A stretch of DNA of 20,211 bases, taken from NCBI RefSeq assembly GCF_023230885.1, contig NZ_JALNWM010000032.1, positions 1 through 20,211 of the forward strand, given 5' to 3'. This document shows positions 14,799-20,211 of this stretch, in pieces. Position 1 is the stretch's first letter; every line of letters begins with the position of its first letter. This stretch comes from Desulfocurvus sp. (GTDB taxonomy: Bacteria; Desulfobacterota; Desulfovibrionia; Desulfovibrionales; Desulfovibrionaceae). The notes beneath the pieces are model-generated. The model was not told the origin of the DNA and made no database searches. It saw only the letters and a list, made by a program, of their open reading frames with translations. A program made the position numbers and the translations under genes.

Positions 14799-14836
14799 GA
14801 AATCAGCCGCCGGAGGCTCCCCGCGCGGCTGATTTC
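14799..14836 (-). promoter_or_regulatory. Intercistronic hairpin before ilvC
   Basis: GAAATCAGCCGC (14799-14810) is perfectly complementary to GCGGCTGATTTC (14825-14836) around a 14-base loop. It lies 46 bases before the ilvC start and has only a short TTT at its 3' side on the minus strand. It may be an mRNA-processing or stability element, or a weak attenuator. Confidence 0.6.
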
Positions 14837-14857
14837 CGTATCGGTCGAAACCTCGTG

Positions 14858-14885
14858 CGCGCCGGGTGGTCTCCCGACCGGCGCG
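14858..14885 (-). promoter_or_regulatory. Second hairpin directly after ilvN
   Basis: CGCGCCGG (14858-14865) pairs with CCGGCGCG (14878-14885) around a 12-base loop, nine bases after the ilvN stop. With the hairpin at 14799-14836 it makes a tandem structured leader between ilvN and ilvC. Confidence 0.45.
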
Positions 14886-14894
14886 GTGTCATTC

Positions 14895-15374
14895 CTACTG
14901 CATGCTCCTCTTCATGGCCACCGCGCCGGTCCTGGCGATCTCCTTGATGCCGAACCGCTGTAGTAGCGCGATGATGGCCTCCAGCTTGCCGCGGTCGCCC
15001 GTGGCCTCGATGGTCAGCTCGTCGGACGAGACATCCACCACCTTGCAGCGGAAGATGTCCACGATGCGCAGGATCTCCGCGCGTTTTTCGCCCTCGGCGC
15101 CGACCTTGACCAGCATCATCTCGCGCTCCACGGCCATATGGTCGTTCATGTCCACGACCTTGATGACCGTGACCAGCTTGCGCAGCTGCTTGATGATCTG
15201 CTCGATGACCACCTCCGGGGCGGAGGTGGTGATGGTCATGAGCGACACCTCGCGGTCGAGGGTCGGGCCCACGTTGAGGGTTTCGATGTTGTAGCCCCGG
15301 CCGCTGAACAGCCCGGCGACCCGCGAAAGGACCCCCGGCTCGTTCTCCACCAGAATGGACAAGACGTGTCTCAT
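14895..15374 (-). CDS. ilvN: Acetolactate synthase small (regulatory) subunit
   Basis: The product has 159 residues, the usual IlvN/IlvH length. Residues 1-75 are an ACT domain (HVLSILVENEPGVLSRVAGL, FSGRGYNIETLNVGPT) that binds valine for feedback inhibition; the C-terminal domain follows (EREMMLVKVGAEGEKRAEIL, ELTIEATGDRGKLEAIIALL). It activates and regulates the IlvB catalytic subunit. The ATG at 15374 has GGAGG nine bases upstream, and the gene starts 13 bases after ilvB. It is a cytosolic partner in the first step of branched-chain amino-acid synthesis. Confidence 0.97.
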   Translation of the reverse strand: MRHVLSILVENEPGVLSRVAGLFSGRGYNIETLNVGPTLDREVSLMTITTSAPEVVIEQIIKQLRKLVTVIKVVDMNDHMAVEREMMLVKVGAEGEKRAEILRIVDIFRCKVVDVSSDELTIEATGDRGKLEAIIALLQRFGIKEIARTGAVAMKRSMQ

Positions 15375-15387
15375 GGCCGCGCTCCTC

Positions 15388-17085
15388 CTAGACCAGCAGC
15401 ATCTCGTGCAGCGAGGCCCCGGCAGGGACCATGGGATAGACGTTCTCCTCGCGCGAGACCACCACGTCCACAATGGTCGGCTTGCCGTTGCCGAAGGCCT
15501 GCGCCAGGACGGGCCGGACCTGGGCCGGATCCGTGACGCGATAGCCTTCGGCGCCATAGGCCTGGGCGAGCTTCACGAAGTCCGGCGCCCAGTCCATGCA
15601 GGTGGCGCAATAGTTCTTCTTGTAGAACAGCTCCTGCCACTGGCGGACCATGCCGAGGTACCCGTTGTTGAGGATCACGATCTTCACGGGCAGGTTGTAG
15701 CACATGGCCGTGGCCATTTCCTGGATGCACATCTGGATGGAGCCGTCGCCGGCCACGTCGATGACCAGGGTGTCGGGGAAGGCGACCTGCGCGCCGATGG
15801 CCGCCGGGAAGCCGTAGCCCATGGTGCCCAGCCCGCCGGAGGTCAGCAGGGTGCGCGGCTTGTGGTAGTTGTAGAACTGCGCGGCCCACATCTGGTTCTG
15901 GCCGACCTCGGTGGTGATGATGGCCTCGCCCTTGGTCAGCTCGTAGATGGTCTCCACCACGGCCTGGGGCTTGATCTCCCCGGAGTCGGCGCCGTTGTAG
16001 GTCAGCGGGTGGTCGATCTTCCACGCCTTGATGGTTTCGGTCCACTGCTGGCGCTTGCGGCGCAGGGTTTCCGGGCCGCCTGCGGCCTCCACCTGGGCCT
16101 TCAGGGCCACCAGCGTCTCGCGGCAGTCGGCCACGATGGGCACGTCCACGCGCACGTTCTTGCGGATGGAGGTCGGGTCGACATCCACATGGATGACCTT
16201 GGCGCCCGGGGCGAAGGTCGCCAGCTTGCCGGTGACGCGGTCGTCGAAGCGGGCGCCCACGGCCACCAGCAGGTCGCACTCCTGCACGGCGCGGTTGGCC
16301 GCGTAGGTGCCGTGCATCCCGAGCATGCCCAGCCAGAGCGGGTCGTCCCCGGGAAAGGAGCCCAGGCCCATGAGCGTCGCCGTCACGGGCACGTTGAGCT
16401 TCTTGGCCAGCCAGGTCAGCTCCTTGTGGGCGTCGGAGGAAACCACCCCGCCGCCGACGTAGAACAGCGGCCTGTCGGCCTTGTGGATGGCCTCCAGCGC
16501 CCGGGCCACCTGTTTGGCGTTGGGCGTCAGGTTGGGGTTGTAGCTGCGCATGCGCACCTGGCGCGGATACTTGAACTCCGTCCTGGCCTGGATCACGTCC
16601 TTGGGCAGGTCGACCAGCACGGGGCCGGGGCGCCCCGTGCGGGCCAGGTAGAAGGCTTCCTTGATCACCCCGGCAAGGCGCGCCACGTCCTTGACCAGGT
16701 AGTTGTGCTTGGTGCAGGGCCGGGTGATGCCCACGATGTCCACTTCCTGGAAGGCGTCGTTGCCGATGAGCGGCGACGGCACCTGCCCGGTGAAGATCAC
16801 CACGGGAATGGAGTCCATGTAGGCGTTGGCGATGCCGGTGACGGTGTTGGTCGCCCCGGGGCCGGAGGTCACCAGGCAGACGCCGACCTTGCCCGTGGCC
16901 CGGGCGTAGCCGTCGGCGGCATGGATGGCCCCCTGCTCATGGCGGACCAGGTAGTGCTTGATCTCGGGATGCCTGGGCATCTCGTCGTAGATGTCGATGA
17001 CGGCTCCGCCGGGGAAGCCGAACACCGCGTCCACGCCCTCGCGTTTCAGGCATTCGAAGAGTATCTGCGCCCCGGACAGCTCCAT
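15388..17085 (-). CDS. ilvB: Acetolactate synthase large (catalytic) subunit
   Basis: The 565-residue ThDP enzyme condenses pyruvate with pyruvate or 2-ketobutyrate. The N-terminal pyrimidine-binding domain has GFPGGAVIDIYDE and the catalytic Glu50 in RHEQGAIHAADGYAR. The central domain carries the FAD-related region (RFDDRVTGKLATFAPGAKVI), and the C-terminal domain has the ThDP/Mg motif from GDGS to NN (DVAGDGSIQM ... VILNNGYLGMVRQWQ). The herbicide-site region NAFQEVDIVGITRPCTKHN is conserved. The Shine-Dalgarno GAGGAGG lies inside the end of the DUF465 gene, whose stop is two bases upstream, so translation is coupled. It forms the complex with IlvN encoded next. Confidence 0.97.
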   Translation of the reverse strand: MELSGAQILFECLKREGVDAVFGFPGGAVIDIYDEMPRHPEIKHYLVRHEQGAIHAADGYARATGKVGVCLVTSGPGATNTVTGIANAYMDSIPVVIFTGQVPSPLIGNDAFQEVDIVGITRPCTKHNYLVKDVARLAGVIKEAFYLARTGRPGPVLVDLPKDVIQARTEFKYPRQVRMRSYNPNLTPNAKQVARALEAIHKADRPLFYVGGGVVSSDAHKELTWLAKKLNVPVTATLMGLGSFPGDDPLWLGMLGMHGTYAANRAVQECDLLVAVGARFDDRVTGKLATFAPGAKVIHVDVDPTSIRKNVRVDVPIVADCRETLVALKAQVEAAGGPETLRRKRQQWTETIKAWKIDHPLTYNGADSGEIKPQAVVETIYELTKGEAIITTEVGQNQMWAAQFYNYHKPRTLLTSGGLGTMGYGFPAAIGAQVAFPDTLVIDVAGDGSIQMCIQEMATAMCYNLPVKIVILNNGYLGMVRQWQELFYKKNYCATCMDWAPDFVKLAQAYGAEGYRVTDPAQVRPVLAQAFGNGKPTIVDVVVSREENVYPMVPAGASLHEMLLV

Positions 17086-17087
17086 GG

Positions 17088-17315
17088 TCAGACCTCCTCG
17101 AGACGCCTGTCCAGAACCTTCTGCAGCTTGGTCTTGCCCATGAGCTTCTTCTTCTTGATTTCCTTCATCACGCGCTCCTCCTCGGGAGTGCGGTAGGTCT
17201 TCTTCTCCAGCTTTTCCAACTGTTTTTCATAGAGGAGATGCTCTTCCCACAGGGCCTTGACTTCGGGGCTCTTGTCGGCCATCTCGGCAATCAGGTCGAG
17301 GTCCTTCTTCTCCAT
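17088..17315 (-). CDS. DUF465 (YdcH-like) small helical protein
   Basis: The 75-residue product is very rich in Lys and Glu and forms a helical hairpin (LYEKQLEKLEKKTYRTPEEE, VMKEIKKKKLMGKTKLQKVL). The KKKKL.GKTKLQ segment near the C-terminus is typical of the DUF465/YdcH family, whose role is unknown. GGAGAAGG lies just before the ATG. The stop is two bases before ilvB, so expression of the two is tied. No membrane or signal segment is present. Confidence 0.85.
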   Translation of the reverse strand: MEKKDLDLIAEMADKSPEVKALWEEHLLYEKQLEKLEKKTYRTPEEERVMKEIKKKKLMGKTKLQKVLDRRLEEV

Positions 17316-17372
17316 GGATCCTTCTCCTTATGTTGTTGCGCGTTCGCGCCGCCAGCCTCGCCTCGCGCTCCG

Positions 17373-17666
17373 CTAGGCTGGCCAGGACGGCGACGTTTCT
17401 GCCGCTACGAGCAGCGTCTTTTCGCGGCTTTTCTCGCCGCCTGCGATGCTGACGCCGCTTTTTTTCACCTGAAAGAGCCGCGCCGCGAAGGCCACCAGGG
17501 CCTTGTTGGCTTTGTTGTCCACCGCCGGGGCCGTCAGGCGGAGCTTGAGCCGCCCGTCGTGGACCCCGTCCACGGCGTCCTTGCGGGCTCCGGGCACCAC
17601 GCGGACCTGCACCCGCCACAGGCCCGGGCCGCAGGGGCTGGCGTATTCCGGCTCCCCGCAGGGCAC
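17373..17666 (-). CDS. DUF167 (YggU-like) family protein
   Basis: The product has 97 residues. The family signature DNKANKALVAFAARLFQVKK is present with the preceding strands (RVQVRVVPGARKDAVDGVHD, GRLKLRLTAPAV) and the later IAGGEKSREKTLLV. The function is unknown; it often lies next to yggT, as here. The start is a GTG at 17666, four bases after the divIVA stop, with no strong ribosome site, suggesting coupling. Confidence 0.9.
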   Translation of the reverse strand: MPCGEPEYASPCGPGLWRVQVRVVPGARKDAVDGVHDGRLKLRLTAPAVDNKANKALVAFAARLFQVKKSGVSIAGGEKSREKTLLVAAETSPSWPA

Positions 17667-17670
17667 GGGG

Positions 17671-18177
17671 TCAGGCCCCGGCCTTGGTCAGGAACTTCAG
17701 CTTCGACTCCGCGTCGTCCAGCTTCTCCTGCTCCTCCTTGTCCGCCTCCAGCATCCGCAGGTGGGCCTCAAGGATGGAGCGCAGCTTGATTTCGAACTGC
17801 GTGCGCTGCTTCTTCAGCTCGGAGATGTCTCCGTGCAGCTGGGCCAGCCGCTGGTGGGTCTGGTTCAGCATGACCTCGGCCTTCTGGTTGGCCGCGTCGA
17901 TGATGAGCTGGGCCTCCTTCTGGGCGTTGGCCTTCATGTCGTCCATCATGCGCTGGGTGGTCATGAGCGTGTCGCGCAGGGTGGCCTCGCGGCTCTTGTG
18001 CTCGCCAAGGGCCTCCTCAAGGGCAGCCACGCGCCCTTCCAGGGCTTCCTTGGCCTCGGCCAGGTCGCCCAGGCTCTGGGCCGTTTCCTGCAGGAAGGCG
18101 TCGACCTCCTCGCAGCTGTAGCCCCGGAACGAGCGGGAAAAAATCTTGTTCAGCACGTCGATCTTGCTGACTTTCAT
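17671..18177 (-). CDS. DivIVA-domain coiled-coil protein
   Basis: The product has 168 residues. The N-terminal DivIVA motif (SKIDVLNKIFSRSFRGYSCEEVDAFL, residues ~4-30) is the membrane-curvature-binding part; a long coiled coil follows (about 35-160), ending in a Lys-rich tail. DivIVA proteins mark poles or septa and recruit other factors. Their presence in this Gram-negative group is known from family surveys. It lies 12 bases after yggT and four bases before the DUF167 gene, the same neighbourhood seen in many bacteria (yggT-divIVA). Confidence 0.93.
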   Translation of the reverse strand: MKVSKIDVLNKIFSRSFRGYSCEEVDAFLQETAQSLGDLAEAKEALEGRVAALEEALGEHKSREATLRDTLMTTQRMMDDMKANAQKEAQLIIDAANQKAEVMLNQTHQRLAQLHGDISELKKQRTQFEIKLRSILEAHLRMLEADKEEQEKLDDAESKLKFLTKAGA

Positions 18178-18189
18178 GACGGGGCTCCG

Positions 18190-18480
18190 CTAGAAGCGCT
18201 GGGCCAGGGCCACCAGGTTGTTCACCAGGAAGGTGTCCAGGAAAACCACGGCGAAGATGACCACGATGGGCGACAGGTCGAATCCGCCGATGCGCACGAA
18301 GGGCAGCCAGGTGCGGATGCGGTAGAACAGCGGCTCTGTCAGGCCGCGCAGGGTGCGCACCACGGGGTTGTAGGGGTCGGGGTTGACCCAGGTCAGCAGC
18401 GCGGAAATGATGACGATCCACATGTACAGGTTCAGGGCCATGCCGAGGACTTTGGCCACTGCCAGCAGGAAGTATCCCAA
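18190..18480 (-). CDS. YggT-family inner-membrane protein
   Basis: The product has 96 residues with two hydrophobic segments (about 5-30 and 68-90) joined by the family loop ALLTWVNPDPYNPVVRTLRG followed by LTEPLFYRIRTWLP. YggT proteins are linked to cell-envelope and division functions and to osmotic tolerance in some species, with no known activity. A very good AGGAGG lies six bases before the ATG. An 81-bp gap precedes it after the HAD gene, where a separate promoter could lie; I see no clear boxes. Confidence 0.93.
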   Translation of the reverse strand: MGYFLLAVAKVLGMALNLYMWIVIISALLTWVNPDPYNPVVRTLRGLTEPLFYRIRTWLPFVRIGGFDLSPIVVIFAVVFLDTFLVNNLVALAQRF

Positions 18481-18561
18481 TGCAGCCTCCTTTCAGGCCC
18501 CGCGGGCGCACGGGAAGTCGAACGCGGGTACCAATTCAGTTCGCACAGACGCAATTACGAA

Positions 18562-19266
18562 TCAAGGGAAATTTCCGCCGGGCATCCGGGAACGCCCGTG
18601 CGCCGGGCCTCGCCCAAGGCTGGCCAGCCGCCGCCCCAGGCACCAGAAGTCGTCCACATGCATGTCGGCGCGCAGGGCCTCGGCGCGGTAGGCCCAAAAG
18701 CGCACCCCGGCGCCGCGCGCCGCGCGCTGGTCCAGGATCGTGTCGCCCACGAAGGCCACCTGCGCCGATGTGGCGCGCCAGCGGTTCAGGATGCGCCGCA
18801 GCCCGTCGGGCGCGGGCTTGGGCTTCACGTCGCGCGCGGTGACCGCGGGGTCGGAGAGGTGCTCCAGGCCGAAGGTTTCCAGCGCCAGTCCCATGGTCGA
18901 GGAGCGGTTGGTGAACACGCCCAGGCGCAGGCCCGCGTCGCGCGCGGCCTCCAGCATGGGCACCAGCCCCGGGGCCGGAAGCATGAGGTGGATCAGCTCG
19001 CGGTAGTCCAGCCCGGCGCGCACGGCCTGGGCCTCGGCCAGCCGCCCCTCGGGGGTGATGCGGATCACGGATTCGTTGACCGCGTGGGCGTGGACGTATT
19101 CCTCCATCTGCGCGTCCATGGGCTCCAGGCCCAGCCCTTCGCGGATGGCGTTGTAGTAGGCCTTGTTGACCTCCCAGGAGTCGAAGAGCACCCCGTCGCA
19201 GTCGAAGACCAGCCCGGTGAGCCCCTGCATGAGCCGGGGGTCGGTGAAGTCGGTGCAAAGCGGCAT
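18562..19266 (-). CDS. HAD-superfamily hydrolase (phosphoglycolate-phosphatase-like)
   Basis: The product has 234 residues. All four HAD motifs are seen: I, FDCDGVLFD (Asp22/Asp24); II, GVFTNRSS; III, the Lys of DVKPKPAPDGL; IV, FVGDTILD. A helical cap follows motif I (EVNKAYYNAIREGLGLEPMD). It is a cytosolic phosphatase, probably acting on a small phosphorylated metabolite; phosphoglycolate is only a family-level guess. The start follows GGGGGAG, which overlaps the end of the gene upstream; the gap is six bases. The C-terminal ~25 residues are Arg/Gly-rich and look like an unstructured tail. Confidence 0.9.
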   Translation of the reverse strand: MPLCTDFTDPRLMQGLTGLVFDCDGVLFDSWEVNKAYYNAIREGLGLEPMDAQMEEYVHAHAVNESVIRITPEGRLAEAQAVRAGLDYRELIHLMLPAPGLVPMLEAARDAGLRLGVFTNRSSTMGLALETFGLEHLSDPAVTARDVKPKPAPDGLRRILNRWRATSAQVAFVGDTILDQRAARGAGVRFWAYRAEALRADMHVDDFWCLGRRLASLGRGPAHGRSRMPGGNFP

Positions 19267-19272
19267 GGGCCC

Positions 19273-20127
19273 CTACTCCCCCGCTCCGGCCTCGCGGACC
19301 AGCACCGCGCGCTCCTGGTCCAGCCAGGGCGCCTCGGCCAGGGGTCTGGCCGCGCCCATGAGCACGCGGCCCGGGCAGCGGGCCAGGAACCAGGTTCCGT
19401 CCGGCGCCCCGGGCAGCAGGGCCTCCAGCCGCGCGCCCGCCACGGGTTCCAGGGCCACTCCGGCCTCGCGCCAGAAGCCGATCACCGGCGCGGCGTCCGC
19501 ATACAGGACGGCCCCGGCGGGCAGCAGGCGCAGCATGGCCGCCAAAACGGGCTGCCACTGGCCGGGCTCGGCGTAGGGCTCCTCGGGGGCCGGGTCCAGG
19601 GCCAGCCCGCCTGCGGCGGCCAGCTCGTCCATGTCCTCGGGCTCCAGGCCCAGGGTCGCGCCCAGCCGCTCCACTGCCCCGCCGTGGGCGGCGCCCAGCT
19701 CGCGGACCTCGGCCAGCCCGCGCTCGCGCTCCCAGGCCAGCAGCAGCACGGCCTGGGCGCGCAGCCGCGAGTCGCCGGAAGCTTCCCCGGCCGGGGCGGG
19801 CCCGGGGGTTCCCCGGCCCTCCAGGGCCTCCAGCTCGCCGACGATGGCGCTGACGGGATCGCCGTAGGGGTCCGCGCCGGGGGCCTTGGCCGCCGCATCG
19901 GCGGCGCGCAGGGCCCCGGGGGCGAACAGGCCAGCGTAGCCCGTGGCCTGCGCCAGCCAGCGCGCGGCAGTGGCCGCGTCCAGGGGCAGGTCCGGCGGCG
20001 TGAAGCGCTCCCCGGCCTCCGGTCCGGCGGGCAGCCCGGGGTCCAGGTGCAGCACGCCGGGCACGGCCGCCCCGCGCGAGGCGGGCAGCAGTTCGGGAAA
20101 ATGGATCAGCACGGTGCGTTCGGCCAT
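19273..20127 (-). CDS. Hypothetical protein (284 residues)
   Basis: The ATG at 20127 with GAGG seven to eight bases upstream is preferred over the TTG two codons earlier. The product is acidic, Ala/Leu/Pro-rich and soluble, with no signal peptide, membrane helix or metal motif. Helical stretches such as AATAARWLAQATGYAGLFAP and SRLRAQAVLLLAWERERGLA alternate with Pro/Gly loops, and the C-terminal third is beta-like (GTWFLARCPGRVLMG). No family is recognised. It lies six bases before the HAD gene, so it is likely the upstream member of the same operon. Confidence 0.75.
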   Translation of the reverse strand: MAERTVLIHFPELLPASRGAAVPGVLHLDPGLPAGPEAGERFTPPDLPLDAATAARWLAQATGYAGLFAPGALRAADAAAKAPGADPYGDPVSAIVGELEALEGRGTPGPAPAGEASGDSRLRAQAVLLLAWERERGLAEVRELGAAHGGAVERLGATLGLEPEDMDELAAAGGLALDPAPEEPYAEPGQWQPVLAAMLRLLPAGAVLYADAAPVIGFWREAGVALEPVAGARLEALLPGAPDGTWFLARCPGRVLMGAARPLAEAPWLDQERAVLVREAGAGE

Positions 20128-20166
20128 GATCAATCCTCGTTGGGGCTTGCGGCGCCGGGCGGCGCC

Positions 20167-20211
20167 TCAGTCCTCGGGTCGCGGGCAGGGGGCGAAGCGG
20201 CGGCAGCGGCC
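20167..20211 (-). CDS. Possible 3' end of an upstream gene
   Basis: A minus-strand frame open from the window edge ends at a TGA (20167-20169) with residues RCRRFAPCPRPED, 39 bases before the next gene's start. It is too short to name. Placement fits an upstream member of the same transcript, but it may be chance. Confidence 0.4.
   Translation of the reverse strand, partial: GRCRRFAPCPRPED

Noticed and set aside
14808..14892. Possible leader peptide (28 codons) between ilvN and ilvC.
   Set aside because: It contains a single Ile and no Leu or Val, so it cannot serve as a branched-chain amino-acid sensor, and it has no clear ribosome site.
17351..17382. GCCAGCCT / AGGCTGGC inverted repeat at the end of the DUF167 gene as a terminator.
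   Set aside because: The 8-bp stem overlaps the coding end, has a 16-base loop and no T-run, so the evidence is too thin.

Overview
The window is very GC-rich, gene-dense chromosomal DNA from a Gram-negative bacterium. Signal peptides, a TonB-type domain, lipoproteins and periplasmic binding proteins all point to a double membrane. The mix and order of genes (HAD hydrolase, YggT, DivIVA, DUF167, DUF465, then ilvB-ilvN-ilvC; tandem PilZ proteins; small zinc-ribbon proteins) most resembles Desulfovibrio-type sulfate reducers (Desulfovibrionaceae, Desulfobacterota). That placement is inference from recalled gene content, not from a search. I see no insertion sequences, phage genes, CRISPR arrays, rRNA or tRNA. 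Nearly every gene has long open frames on the opposite strand, caused by the GC bias.

Region 1 (1-3165): the end of a TonB C-terminal-domain protein on the plus strand; a secreted MsrB methionine sulfoxide reductase on the minus strand; then a small regulatory unit in which a LysR-type regulator (plus) diverges from a carboxymuconolactone-decarboxylase-family gene (minus). That gene overlaps a lipoprotein with NHL-like repeats by 16 bases. The roughly 100 bp between the divergent genes is unusually AT-rich and carries repeated TATCAAG motifs.

Region 2 (3218-5670): small proteins and signalling. It holds an exported coiled-coil protein followed by a small cytosolic ORF (minus), a zinc-ribbon thioredoxin 2 (plus), an orphan 81-residue protein (minus), and two adjacent PilZ-domain genes (plus) behind a recognisable sigma70-like promoter. 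The first PilZ protein lacks the acidic/Asn residue of the second c-di-GMP motif; the second protein has both motifs. A perfect 16-bp hairpin closes this region.

Region 3 (5699-9442, minus): a polar amino-acid ABC transporter in the order binding protein, permease, ATPase, with a strong hairpin between the first two. The permease has an extra N-terminal extracytoplasmic domain. Upstream, behind another large hairpin, lie a DDAH/arginine-deiminase-fold hydrolase and a 54-residue Cys/His protein. Together they could take up and open guanidino amino acids, though the substrate is not proven.

Region 4 (9521-13348): a SulP anion transporter fused to STAS and cyclic-nucleotide-binding-like domains (minus), diverging from a membrane-anchored protein of unknown function and a 78-residue zinc-ribbon protein (plus).

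Region 5 (13349-20211): a pyrimidine-skewed non-coding stretch, then a long minus-strand gene series read from the right: end of an unknown gene, a 284-residue unknown protein, HAD phosphatase, YggT, DivIVA, DUF167, DUF465, acetolactate synthase large and small subunits (ilvB, ilvN), and ketol-acid reductoisomerase (ilvC) with a terminator. Two hairpins lie between ilvN and ilvC. The series joins cell-envelope/division genes to the first two steps of branched-chain amino-acid synthesis.

No clearly new multi-gene system is evident. The best leads are the extra domain in the ABC permease, the 54-residue Cys/His protein beside DDAH, the degenerate sensory domain on the SulP fusion, the tandem PilZ pair, and the LysR/CMD/lipoprotein unit.
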